A DNA stretch of 64,000 bases from Buxus sempervirens (lineage: Eukaryota; Streptophyta; Magnoliopsida; Buxales; Buxaceae), in NCBI GenBank assembly GCA_947561395.2, contig OX387185.1, positions 22,201,866 through 22,265,865 on the forward strand, written 5' to 3'. The notes beneath the pieces were generated by a model. The model had not been told where the DNA came from, did not search any database, and worked only from the letters and a program-made list of their open reading frames with translations. The translations under genes were made by a program, and so were the position numbers. The first letter of the stretch is position 1. Each line of letters opens with the position of its first letter. This document shows, piece by piece, positions 21,524 to 33,631 of the stretch.

Positions 21524-23731
21524 CTAATTCTGTTCTGCTTCTTTCTTTTCTTGTTCCTTTCCCTCAACACATCTTCTTGATCTTGTCATGAGATTAATTT
21601 CCTCCTGACTCTGTCCCTTAGCCATTGGGATAGTAAACCTCGCTGTAGTTCCAAGGTACAGCAGTTTCTGAGTAGAAGGGTTTAGGAACATTGAATACCA
21701 AGGGCTGGAGATGAGACCTTGGTGCAGGAGTTGATGCGGGAGTAGGGTTGGGAGGAGGCACTTCAATAACCAGAGGCGAGGATTGCCTGGGCTCCTTAGG
21801 CTGAGAGGATTTCAAGGTCTGAGAAGAAACAGAAGTGATGGATGCTGTGGTGGGGTCATAATTAATGGCCAAAGGTGGTTTGGATGATGGTGTGGGTGGA
21901 GGAGCAACAGCTTGGTTGCAATTAATGATGAGAGGGGTTTTGGTTACATTAAGCTGGGCCATGAGAGAAGCGGCCCAGTTCAAAGAGGCATTAATGTCCT
22001 CTACAGTCTTGCCACTTCCTTTATTTCCAGAAATGACATTGATTTGTTCCCCTGTCTCTTCTTGGTCAAAATAGACCTTAACGGACGTCCCTATGGGCGC
22101 AATCAATTGCGAGGGATCAAATGTCCTAGGTCTAGAAGAGACGGCCCCCACAAAATTGGAAGGACCTGCCCCATTATGCTGGGGCAGAGGATTCTGAACA
22201 ATGTCAGTTCTGGCGGGAGATGGTGCAGTCGTGTTAAACAATAGGGTTTTTTGATCGATCAAATCCTGGATGGCATGTTTTAAAGGCCAACACCTGTCTG
22301 TAGGGTGCCCTGGTGCACCCATATGGTATTCACAGGTGGTGCAGGGATCAAAGTTCTTTCCCTTTGAAGCATTAGGATTTGGTTCTTGCAAAGTAACGTA
22401 CCCTGCGTTTAACAGGGTTGGCAAAAGCTGGGATGGAGTTACGGGAAGAGGGGAAAAGACCCTGTTCCTTCTGGACGCCATCCAAGCATCCCTCTCCTCT
22501 TTAGAGAAACCCTTTTTTGGTTGGGCATTGCTGCTTGAGGAATAATAATATTGAGAGGGTTTTGATAGGTCGATTGTGGCTGCACTGGGATAAATGGAAG
22601 TGCAGAAATGTTGACTTGGAGTGGTTTCTTGGATGGTTGGGTTTGTACCATATTTACTTCCCCTTCTTTCTTCCCTCCATTCCTTCTTATCCCATTTTTC
22701 TGCTTCTGGGCAGAAGAATCAGAGGTGGGCTCCTACTGACGAGCCGTGGTAAAGTGGTCGTAGATTCTCCCGGATCTTATTCCATCTTCAATCCGGTCTG
22801 CAACTTGCACCAAGGCAGCAAAACTAGTGGTAATCTGACCCACCAAGTGATTGTAAAATGGCTGCCCCAGTGTGCCAATGAAGGTGGTTACCATTTCCGG
22901 CTCCATCATGGGCGGCCGGACTTGAGAGGCGGCCTCTCTCCATCTTTTGGCATATTGCCTGACTGTCTCATCTCTTCCCTTGCTCATTTTCATCATATCG
23001 TACCTATCTGGCACAATGTCAGCATTGAAGCGGTATTGAGCGACGAAAGCATCAGCCAGATCTTTCCATCTTCTGATCCTACTGTGGTCCACTGTTGCGA
23101 ACCACCTTAGAGCTGCCCCAGTCAGGCTTTGCTGGAATAGCTGGATTAGGATGCCATCATCCCGGCCAAATTGGCACAATACCCCACAGTAGAGCTTCAA
23201 ATGGCTCATTGGGCAGCCTGTGCCGTCATACTTCTCGAAGTCCGGGCATTTAAATTTGGCCAGTAAGCATGCATCGGGGTACATGCAGAGATCCTTGAAA
23301 TTGGTACCGCCCAACGTGTTGATCCCCCTTACTTATTTCAGTTCTTCTTGGATCGATTCCAGCTTGTCCAAGAATTTCTTCTCCAACTCCATCCTCAGTC
23401 TTTCCTTCTCCTTCCCCTTCTCCTTCTCTCTTTAATATTCAAATTCCTCCTCCCGTATCATGATAGGTTTGGGGGTTGGTTGGTAGAGTTCAGGTTGAGG
23501 TGGGATAGGTTGGACTGGTGGTGGAAGGTCAGCCTGGGGTTGAGTTGGTGGTGCATTATGGGATGATGAAGCTTGGTGAACCTGAGCCTGCGCCTGCTGC
23601 GCCTGCATCTGGGCCTGAGCCGCTTGGTTGGCCAGCAAATTTTCAAGTAGTTTTGTCATCCCTGCCACTTGCTCTTGTAGTTGAGCAAAGGCCTCAGCAG
23701 AAACAGTGGACTATTCTTCGATAAGGTTCAT
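21524..23731 (-). pseudogene. Ogre-like gag
   Basis: The ATG is at 23731-23729. A Gln/Ala-rich segment, a Pro-rich segment and a charged helix (KEKGKEKERLRMELEKKFLD) lead to the capsid-like domain (23314-22736: CPDFEKYDGTGCPMSHLKLY, then WFATVDHSRIRRWKDLADAF). A nucleocapsid finger CTTCEYHMGAPGHPTDRC lies in 22481-21618. Breaks seen: TAG 23713-23711, TAA 23434-23432, TAA 23335-23333, TAG 22735-22733, a one-base shift near 22495-22505, another near 21625, and TAG 21526-21524. Gag would form the virus-like particle; this copy is multiply broken. Confidence 0.87.
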
Positions 23732-24289
23732 GGTTGCAGATCTGAGTCTTTGAGAACGTCGGGGAGCAATGATTGCAGTAGGGACCGAAGACCTTAGGTA
23801 AAAAGAAAAAGGCAAAGAAAACTATTAGTATCCCATTAAATCAAGTTTACACACCTATGAATGCATGCATGCAGGCTTGGTGAACATGAGTTTGGGATTT
23901 TCCTTGTATTCATATTTTTTGCTTTTTGGATTTATGGTTAAAATAACTTTATTAAAATGAGGCGATTGATACGAAAAAGATCAATCAACGGAATTTGTTG
24001 GAGTATTCTAGGGCCTCCAACATGTCCCACAAAAAGGTGATGTGGCTATAGTAAAAGCCTATAGTCAAATCAAGAAATGGAATTACACAAGCTTCCAAGG
24101 GCTTATGAATTGGTTGGTGCGAAAAAGACCTACCAATGTTGGATTATTATAAGGCTTCCAATGTCCCAAAAAAAAGTGATGCCTAAGGTAAAAGCCTTTA
24201 GACAAAACACAACTTGGAATTACGCAAGCTTCCAAGGGCTTATGCTTTGGACTTAAGGCTTCCACAGCCTCTTGAAATTACGCAAGCTT

Positions 24290-24700
24290 TCACAGGCCTA
24301 TGAATTTCTAAATTAAGGCTTTAGAAGGCCTATGAAGATTTTGACAAAAATCTGGAATTTCAGGCTTCCAGGGTCTTATGAGTTTCTAAATTAAGGCTTT
24401 AGAAGGCCTATGAAGGTTTTGACAAAAATCTGGAATTTCAGGCTTCCAGGGTCCTATGAGTTTCTAAATTAAGGCTTTAGAAGGCCTATGGAGATTTTGA
24501 CAAAAATCTGGAATTTCAGGCTTCCAGGGTCCTATGAGTTTCTAAATTAAGGCTTTAGAAGGCCTATGAAGGTTTTGACAAAAATCCGGAATTTCAGGCT
24601 TCCAGGGTCCTATGAGTTTCTAAATTAAGGCTTTAGAAAGCCTATGAAGATTTTGACAAAAATCTGGAATTTCAGGCTTCCAGGGTCCTATGATTTGATT
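24290..24700 (-). repeat. 78-bp tandem repeat, about 5 units
   Basis: The landmark AAGGCCTATG recurs at 24325, 24403, 24481, 24559 and 24637 (the last reads AAAGCC), exactly 78 bp apart. Each unit contains TTTTGACAAAAATCTGG, CAGGCTTCCAGGGTC and TTTCTAAATTAAGGC. Units are nearly identical, implying recent expansion or homogenisation. Confidence 0.93.
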
Positions 24701-25432
24701 CTCTGAAATTCCAAGGCTTTCAGATGCCTAAAATATTTTTGATTTCCCCTTAGGTGTTTTTGAGTTAAAAAGAGACTCAAATTGCTTTTAAGGAGATGAT
24801 TCACTTGAAATTTTCTTTTCACTTGATTTTTTTTTTCAATGATTATTTGCTTGGAATTCAAAGGTTTCCAAGTGACCCAATTGCTCTTTGGAAGAAATCT
24901 TAAAAGTTTGAATACTTTATAATTAAAGACTTCTTATTTAAAGATTAGTTGGATTTTGTTCTATTTTAGGAATGCATTGAGCTTCTTCCTTATTCCTGTA
25001 TTGAATTTTAAGCTTGAAACATATTTTAAAGCTTATGGACATTTCCAACTTCAATTCTTAAGGTTGAAGTAAAATTGGGTTGGTTATTTGAACCAATTTT
25101 CTTTTTATCATTTACTTCACTTAAGATGGGTTAAGTGGTCAAATTGGACAAAAAGATCCCAATGTGGACTTAACCCCCAAATTGAGGTGCTTGACCTGTT
25201 TTTTGGTTTGAACCAACTTTTATTTTGTCATTTTCACCTTTGAGTTGAGTTAATTTGTTCAGTTTAGGTGAATATGTTCAAAATGACCTTAATCCCTTGA
25301 TTTGGGTGAACTTGGAATGGTTTAAATGCCATTTATCTCATTTGGAGTCCCTGCACATTTGCTTGTATGACTAAGGGATGAAAGGACCCAGAAATGTTTG
25401 ATAAGCAAGGCTGAAACAGAATTTTGGCTTAA

Positions 25433-25519
25433 AACCGTGCATTCAGAACGGTTTGGCCCAAACCGCATAAATCATGTGGTTGCATCACAAATGCAGGAAA
25501 CCGCATATTCAGGACGGTT
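25433..25519. promoter_or_regulatory. Three-palindrome cluster in gag leader
   Basis: 21-bp sites at 25433-25453, 25461-25481 (right arm TGGTT) and 25499-25519; start spacing 28 and 38. Orientation order matches the first three sites of the other clusters. Confidence 0.65.
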
Positions 25520-27120
25520 TTAAACCAGAAATCAGATTTTCGAATTGTTTCTTTTTCCAACTAGTTTTATTAGCTTGGTTACTTGCCCAAACACACTGTT
25601 CACCATTGGGTGGCTTCCAGACTACCCCAAATTGGGCATTTGACACATCAAATGGTACTAAAAACCCACTTATACCATGAATTGTATGAAATTGCATAAT
25701 AGCATTACAAACATGCATGAAAACAATCCTTTACGATTAAAGGAGATGAATTATAATACAAATTTGCCTTCAAGGGCATGATCAAAAATAAAAATACAAT
25801 TTAGCCTTCTTGGGCTTGAGAATGAGAATTTCTAAACTAAAAAGGAAAAGACCCTTTGCACCAGCAGCTCCTGGGTGGCCATTACACACAAATTTCCTGC
25901 AAAACAGAGGATTAGTAATATTCATACATAGGAGGGCCTAGGTTCCCTCCCCAAAATGGACACCCAATGCATGGATTTTGGGACTTTTGGGTGCCTCCTA
26001 TGGGCATTTGGGTAGAATGATACCTAAGAAGAGTGAAAACTCTCTCTAAGGGTTACACCAATCCTAGGCTAACAGCAACTTTCTGGGAAAATAAAAATCC
26101 CAATCAAATGGACACCTTGCTTGATTTGACAAAGTATAGAGGTCACCATAGGAAATAAAATGAGAATACCTTGTTACCTCATGTTTACCTTAAAAATGGT
26201 GTCCATATCATACCTTGGGTCACCTGAGCCATGCAAGACGGCCTTCCCTCATTACAAACCCTTTTTCCCATCACATTTGATTTATTTTGGCCAAAATTGT
26301 GTTTCTCCACCTTCAAGCGTGGGGGTTTTGGGTTTTGGGTTTTGGCTTATTAGCAACTTAGAGCTCAAGCGTAGTGTATGACCAGAATTCTAGATCCACC
26401 ATGTCATCACATCATTGGCTCAAAGCTTCTAAGGTGAATGTTTTCACTTTCGCTTTCCGAAGTAACGACCTCGGTGCACCAAGCTACACACATTCTTGTT
26501 CAACTTCCTATAGGTGATAGGTAAGCCGTGTAAAAAAAAAAAAAGAAAAAGGTGCACAAGTGCAATTGGAAAAGTGGGTCACATTCAACACAACATCCCA
26601 CCCTTGCCACTCTTTTTTTCGTAGCCATGCAAGCCATACACATTCAACAAGGCATGATATAGAGATCAAATTTTATGAGTAATCACAAGCATATCCAGGT
26701 AATAAAAAACCTAGCATGCTCAATCTAAACATGCATTCACACAAATCATGTAAACATGGAAGCATGTTATCATTTTACACAAAAGAGCATTCAATCATGG
26801 TGAGCATGCTTTTGACATAGTCAAAACATCTCTTTAAAAAAATCCAGATCATATGCTCAATGTCATTAAAATCCTAATCAAAACATGCTCATCATATAAA
26901 CATGGTAGCCTAGCATGGTAAAACTAGCTAGGTCTCCTAACATGGTTTTGAGCATAACCCAAGCATACACACATCACATGGCATATTGCCTAAGGTCTTA
27001 CCTTCTCTATGAGCAGAAGCATTCCAATGAGCATGCTTATTACAATCAATCAAAACAACAAACAATCAATGAAATCAAACAAAGACTAAGCAAGCAAAAC
27101 ATGGCTCAATTCCACAAATG

Positions 27121-27138
27121 TCCCCAGCAGAGTCGCCA
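27121..27138 (-). other. Primer binding site of Ogre-like element
   Basis: The minus strand reads TGGCGACTCTGCTGGGGA two bases after the 5' LTR end (GTCTCACA). TGG at the start and the position fit a tRNA 3'-end primer site. This sequence type is, as I recall, the tRNA-Arg site of Ogre-like elements; a tRNA comparison would settle it. Confidence 0.8.
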
Positions 27139-27140
27139 GT

Positions 27141-29561
27141 TGTGAGACATGGAAATGTCATCTAGGATGACTTCCGATATCGTCACGCGGGGATCGATAA
27201 AAGTGAAGAGTCGCCACCATCCAAGTTAAGGTGTGAATAGACACCAAAGGGATCATTTATGCCAAATAGAGCCAAAGTAGCTCTAACACAAGGAAAAACC
27301 CAGAGATTAGGTAAGGGGAATTATTTATGAGTAGGGGAAGATGTTAGGCACCCCCACTCATCCGTCTAAGACGGTTGCCATATGCTTGCTTATGCTAAAA
27401 ATTGTTTGCTAATGATAGAGAAAACAAGAGATGCTTAAAATAAGCACAATGTGTGTGATTATTCCACATGAGCAATCCAATGAAATGGAACTCTCTTCGT
27501 GGATATGTCACTCCAGAACTTCATGAGTGAAGAAAAATCTAAGTCAATTTTGAAGAAAATCAAGCCAAGGTAAATCTGGAAAAATCAGACTAAAAGAGCT
27601 CGAAAGCTTCGATTAACCATAACTCACTCAATTTAAATCCAAATCTAATGAAACCAAGGCCCTTTGAAAACTGGTATATAGTAGAGTATATAGTAAAAAT
27701 TTCAGCTCAATCCAATTCAAAATGAGAGAGATATCCACATCTTAAATCTGCTGTTATATCTTAGAAAAAGTGTTAAGTAGGCATTTTCAAAGTCCTATTC
27801 GTGGAGTTTGGCTCAATACAAATCCATGAAAATTGGCATGGAGGAAGTATGTGGTACCATCTTTCCAAAGAAATAAGCCTCACACCAAACTCTAGTCAGA
27901 TGTGACTTGTGTGCTCTCTTGAACAGGCCTAGAAGACCACAGATTAGCTCTGGACTATACCAGTGAGCACCTCTGAGTCAATTGAGCACCTAAGGCACAA
28001 ATCAGATCAAAATCTGCTGAAACCAGTTGGAAATGAAAATAGACTTCTCAAGGAAAACTCAGGAATTAGAAGCACTCAAAATGGATTAAAATTGAGCGAA
28101 TAGTGCACCATCAAAGTGGCAAGTTCAGCAATCTGGGCTGAACTGACTTACAAACTTTGAACAGATGGTGTCAAAAATTGGCTCCATAAAAGTAGACGAA
28201 ATTTTCCAGATATGAAGTAGGCCAACTCATCTATCACATGTCTTTGGAATCACTCAAAAATTCATCCGGAGGGTGAAGTTATGAGCATTCTAAGACAGGC
28301 CACAGATGCTGCCCTGTTTTAAAAAACTTTTAAAGAGAAAGCCAAAATGGTGCATGTGTGCATGTGAATTCGACCAAAACACTTAGAAATCAATCAAAAT
28401 CATCTCATGAAGTTCTAAAATTCATTCTAAAGCCAGTAATCTCAGATTTCCCGTATTAAACACGGAAATCCTAGATCTAGCCTATTTGATGAAAATGGTG
28501 AAAAGTGTGTGAATAGGTGGAAATCAACTCTCTAGGAGAAGTTTGGAATCCATTGCTATTGAGAGCAAGGATTCACTCAACTTCTCCAGAAACACATGCA
28601 AAAACATCAGAAAACAAACATCCATAGGTTCAAAATAACCACATAGCATGCTCTTCATCACTTGTAGATTCTAAGCCTAGATGATCCATTCCTACTTCTT
28701 TTTCCCAAGGCTCTCTCTTCACGTTTTACGGCTAGAGAGGATTCCCAGGTACTTTGGAAGAGGTTTGGGGCTACAAAAATGCACAAAGGCCTTACACTAC
28801 AGAAAGGTAGAAGATTAGAGGTTGCTGGAATGTAAAGAGGAAACCAGAAATCTAAAGAGAACTTTACCTTAGGTAGCTTGAGCCTTGAGTAGACAATCCA
28901 GCAGAGTTTCTCCTCTTCTTGCAGAGCTTCTATGCTTCAAATTGCCAGCCATTTGCAAGAGGAGGACCCCTCTATTTATAGGCAAGGCCAAGGGTAGAAG
29001 AGTCCCAAGGGTATGCCAAAAAAGCCTTCTAGATTATTCCAATTCTCCTCCAAGGCTTGAATTGGAGTAATTCAGCAAGTTTCGGAGGATGAAATAGGGA
29101 GTTCAAGTCCCTGAGAGAGAGGTATTATGCGTAAATAAGGCTCAGAAATCAAGCCATTTCTCAAATCCCCGAAACAGCCAAAACCGTATACTCAGTGCGG
29201 TTTCTACAGAACCGTCACTATATGTGCGGTTTCTATGCAAATTCAACCCAACCGCACATACAGAGCGGTTCAATTCAGTTACACTCGTCATGATTGCTGT
29301 CGACGTGTCCCAAAGGCCGAAGCTTCCGGAAGCCACGTGGCAACCCGTGCGATAAGCATAAATATAAACCGTGCTGTGTATACGGTTACAACCGTACATA
29401 CAGAGCGGTTGAGACCAAAATAACAAAAACCACTCATTCAGTACGGTTAGCACCATTTTTTAGAGTTTTTGAGTTTTTGACAAATGTCAATGCTCAAATA
29501 AGGCATTTAAAGTTCTTTTTGAGAGTCCTCTTATATTGAGGTGCAATTTGGGGTGTCTACA
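27141..29561 (-). repeat. Ogre-like 5' LTR
   Basis: Same length (2421 bp) and ends as the 3' LTR, offset by exactly 21018 bp with no net indel. About 38 substitutions by hand count, mostly transitions. The TATA box is at 28981-28972. It drives the minus-strand genomic RNA. Confidence 0.94.
29182..29448. promoter_or_regulatory. 21-bp palindrome cluster in U3 of 5' LTR
   Basis: Counterparts of the six sites in the 3' LTR at the same offsets. Differences: the fifth site has regained the canonical CGGTT arm, and the last site's left arm is AACCA rather than AACTG. Confidence 0.7.
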
Positions 29562-29602
29562 CATATCAGCGGATAGCAATTTAAGTTGCTGCTGAGCGGC
29601 AA

Positions 29603-29610
29603 CTATAAAA
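29603..29610 (+). promoter_or_regulatory. TATA box of solo LTR A
   Basis: CTATAAAA preceded by CGGCAA. The same context, GCAGCAACTATAAAAGG, occurs in LTR H at 41528-41542, so it is conserved between the two families. Confidence 0.55.
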
Positions 29611-32600
29611 CCAGGGCATGAGAAGCTGCTGGTTCGTTTTGGCATTTGTTAGAACCAATCTAGGAATTTCAGAGAGGAGTAGTGGAAGCTGGGATTGCTG
29701 GAGCAGATTTGGAGGTGTGGAGCAATCTGAGTTTTTGGTGCTGCTGAAGTTCTGTTCAAGAGAGAAAGTTGAGGAGGTCATTTCCGTAGTCATGGAATTC
29801 AACTAAATGCTGCAAATCTGGAGAGTTTAATCTGGAGTTCAAGTAAGGAAGGAGTTCAAATGATGCTCATATGGTTAATTTAACAAGCAAAGATTACATC
29901 GGAAGAGATCTGATCCAATTATGGAATATCCAGATCTCTGTTGGTCGTTCAGTTTTGGAGACAAAGAAATGGTCGAATGCAATTGAGGAATTGAGGAAAT
30001 TATTAGAGAATTCACCTGAGCATTTAAGTTAAGTAGCAGTTTTCCTCTTCTGATTTTCGTATGTTTGGATTTGAAGCATGGAATTGATACATAAAGTAAA
30101 TCTGTTTTGATCGAAGGATATGAGGTGTTGCTGTTTGTATAATGTGCTGAATGACTAGTTAAACCTAAAGTAGAGTAAAATTATAAAGTGGAGACTCATA
30201 ATTTTTCTGGAGGGAAATTGTAAGTAAAACCTTTGATTTGTGAAGAGTTGTATGTAGTAAAACTTGAATTGAACTTCAGATCTGCAGTGATAGTACGAGT
30301 GTATCATTAAAAATTTTACTTTAGATTTTACTTCAAAAAAATCAATGTCCAGAAACTCATAAACTGGATTTCCAAGTGAGTAGCACTCATCTTCTTGGAT
30401 TTACCAACGAAAAATCAATTTGAATTTGTATTTAAGTTGCTGCTCCTGAATGTTATGGTTGTGATCATCGATGAGAGAATTTCATATTTAAGCTGCATTC
30501 TAAGTTTTGAATTTTGGTATTGTAATTTGAGAAGCTTGATCAGGTTCATGTGTATATATATAGATGTATAAGTTATGACTGTTTTGCTGGAAACAATAGT
30601 TGAATGACTTGGTTGTTGGTTTTGTGTTTCAATGGTAAATCAAATATAAAGTAGAAACTTCTGAGTTGAGTTCTATGAGCTGAACTGAAAATCTGGTATG
30701 GCATGAGTGGGAATTACAGCCGATCCCCTGTTCTGGATTGTTAATTATCTAGACTGAAATGGCTTGAATCTCATGATATAATTATGTTTACTTACATGAT
30801 AAATGTTTCCTTATCTGTGTATTGGTCTGCTGTAGAGGAGTGTCCTTGTGGATGGATTAAGTTATAACTTGCTGTGGTAGTTACCTTGGTTACCGAAATT
30901 GAGAGGAAGAAACACAAGAATAACTTCAGCAATTGGTATTGAGTTTAGTGATACCATTAAATTTGAATGAGTGGTTAAAGTCAGGTTAGAGGGATAGGTG
31001 TGTATTGAAACTAGTTTGGTATACATATTCAGGTCAGTATTAGTCTTTCCACTCAGTCCTTTCTAGTCTAGTGCGGCTGTAGCACAGAAGAGAATATTGC
31101 TTGCTTTAAATTGAAGGATGGCTTAGGTTGGCGCTGGTTTCATAACTAAATAGAGGTCAGCACCTAGTCTTTTTCCACCTCAGCCAAGTGCGGCTGTTGC
31201 ACCAGATTTTGATTTACTAAATATCAAAACATTTTATCTATGGAGTGAACTAAAGAGTTGCATCAGGTTGTGGTGGTTAGAAGTTAAAGATTTACACAAT
31301 TAGTTTCTGAAGAATTTGATTGAACCATTGTTGGAATCAGCAACTCTATAGGTTGGCGCCCATGCACTCTTTCTTTGTCATGTGCAGCTAGCTACCTAAT
31401 GATAAATTCTGGAAATTGGTTAACTTCTAATTTTGTTTCAAGTAACATAAAAAGGGAATCATAGGTTCTGTACTAGCTCTAATCGCCTATAACCAAATGA
31501 ATGTAGAGAAGAGGATATTATGTAATGGAACTGAGTGTCAAATTTCTTTTTCTGATTTATATTTGCACTAAAGTTTTTCTACCAGGTGAATCAAGTATTT
31601 TGTGTTTAGACTTTCTGAACTATGAGTACAAACCAGATTTCAATTGAATTGTTCTTCTTCTTCAAGGAACTGGAGATGTTCGGACTAAATGTCAAATTAA
31701 GTGGAATGAATATGCTAGTTTTTTTTATCAAATCATGATTGCTGTTTTGAATTATCTCCGGCCCAAACATGCGTGATTGCTTGAACTCAGATTTGGGGTA
31801 TAATTCCTTATGCATTCTTTATTTGATAATATAAATGAAATTGAATGTGGGAAATGATATTTAAATAAAATATCTGAATGCTGAAACCCTCTCCCCGGCA
31901 TATAAATATTGCAAACTAAACCTGGAAAGTCACTTAAAAGATTGTCTATAGACAAATCAGTAAGTTAGAAGGGACCTCATGTTGCTAAGAACTATTAAAC
32001 TAGAGTGTCTAAGATTGTGGAGCATGGTTGAGTGGCACCCAACTCATGCTCATTGGTTGTGAATCAAAGTCTTAATTCTTACTGTTAGGAAATAAAAGAA
32101 GCTGAATTGAAGGTAATGGAAGTGTAAAAATCTGGAACTCGAGGAGAGTGGAAGTGTTTGGTGCTGTTATGTACGGCTGGTTATATATATATATAAGCTT
32201 AGGTTCAAGGGTATTAAAACCTACATTGGGTCTTCATTTGGAAATTATCTTCTTATTAAATTGGGGTTTTGAAGGTATGAAATAAATGCTGATTTGGAGC
32301 ATGCTGTGGTTCCAAGTAAGGTACTCAAATTCAGTTAGGTTATAACCTTGGGTTTCTTGATTGCTGAAATATTCTCAGCATTAGCAAGTGTATTTGTGAA
32401 ACTTAAAGAGATGGAGTTACCTACAGCACTAATGGGAAATGATGACAAGGGAGTGTAGTGAACTAAAGCTACTAAAGGGAAAACATATATGGAAAAGTAA
32501 ATTGCTGAAAACAGAATTCTTAAGAAGTGGTAAGTTTAGAGAAACCAAAAGTGTTAAAGAAGGAATTGGAAATGTAGGCCAAATAAGAGGGACATGAGTA

Positions 32601-33548
32601 TAAATTCTACTTGTCACTTACTGTTTAAGATGTAAGCAAACCCTATAAGACAGATTTAAGTAGCATAGTTGAATTTTGGTTTCAATACTCGAATTTGCCG
32701 GTTTAACCAAAATTGAGAAATTTTCATCAAAACTTTGACTATAAAAATAAATTCTATGCAATACTTTGAAAAAGAACTTTAAGTCAAGTTATTTTGGATA
32801 AATATGATTATTTGGTTTTCTCCATACACTTGAACGATCTTTTGGGATTCTTTGATGGATGGATGGTTACCTTACCTCCGTGTACTCGGGGATGCCCATG
32901 TACTTGGGGGTTGTTTCCTCTGTGTACTCAGAGATGGCTGTGTGCTCGTGATAGCATGTTTGGGTCTGGAACAAGTTGATATTATTAATATTTCTGTTTT
33001 TGGTTTTAGCTCGAGTCTAGATGGCATAGCTCGGTGTGGATCCAAATTTGTCAAGTTAAGAGCTAGGTAGTGGAATAGATTGTTTTCTTTGCTAGTCGTA
33101 ATGAGTTGTTCACGCACGCATTTCCACCATGTACTCGGTGAGGCTTGATCGTGTACTCAGCTGGCTACGGCTATCCCTCATTTTATCGTGTACTCGAACT
33201 GTGACTGGATTAGCACATGCCAACTCATCACTGTACTGGATGGGTTCTCCCGCAATAATACGATGATCGTGTACTCGGCTTCGCACCTAAGCCGGGAGGT
33301 GGCATAGTGGACTTGTTTTTATGATTTCACTTATGAATCGCTGTTATGCATTGATTGTTGAGATTGTTCTTTATCAGTATATATGTTGTATTTGGATTAC
33401 TCGGGTTACTCTTAAACGTTGGTTATCATTACTAATGCATTTTTACTATTGGAGCATGTTTTAGAACTGATATAAATGTTTTGTGCATGCATGTGCTACT
33501 TGCTGGGATATTCGTATCTCATTCCATTTTGATTTGTTTTGTTTTCAA

Positions 33549-33631
33549 ATCCTAGTGAGGACGATATACGTGGGGTTGAGCCAGACACGGATTACCCCAA
33601 GTATAGGGGAGAGGATTACTTTGTCGAGTGA
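33549..33631 (+). other. Terminal LTR micro-exon in A
   Basis: The frame reads NPSEDDIRGVEPDTDY, then a short linker, and ends GEDYFVE then stop, in the same phase as the other terminal exons. The acceptor position is CAA, not CAG. Confidence 0.45.

Larger units (their letters stand above)
23732..27120 (-). other. Ogre-like 5' leader between PBS and gag
   Basis: About 3.4 kb without a convincing gene. It contains a 78-bp tandem array (24290-24700), degenerate relatives of it (24085-24270), one palindrome cluster (25433-25519) and a stretch rich in CATG-type words (26630-27000). An extra ORF upstream of gag exists in some Ogre elements; I do not see one here. Confidence 0.75.
6123..29561 (-). 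mobile_element. Full-length Ty3/gypsy Tat/Ogre-like retrotransposon, 23.4 kb
   Basis: Two 2421-bp LTRs (6123-8543, 27141-29561) in direct orientation, starting TGTAGACACCCC on the minus strand, flank the element. TSD CATAT occurs at 6118-6122 and 29562-29566. Reading on the minus strand: PBS, long leader with tandem repeats, gag, protease with G-patch-like motif, RT, RNase H, a second archaeal-type RNase H, integrase, then antisense PMD genes and the PPT. Dual RNase H, giant size and extra antisense ORFs downstream of integrase are known traits of the Tat lineage. Gag and pol each carry several stops, so this copy is non-autonomous now. The LTRs differ at about 38 sites by hand count. Confidence 0.95.

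Noticed and set aside
22517-23110. 197-codon plus-strand ORF
   Set aside because: Shadow of the gag capsid-like domain on the opposite strand.
24290-24700. CRISPR-like or satellite array
   Set aside because: Contiguous 78-bp units without unique spacers; too few units to call a satellite.
31606-33117. Several 60-80 codon ORFs in LTR A
   Set aside because: No shared frame with LTR H or other relatives and no motif; treated as chance ORFs in non-coding LTR.
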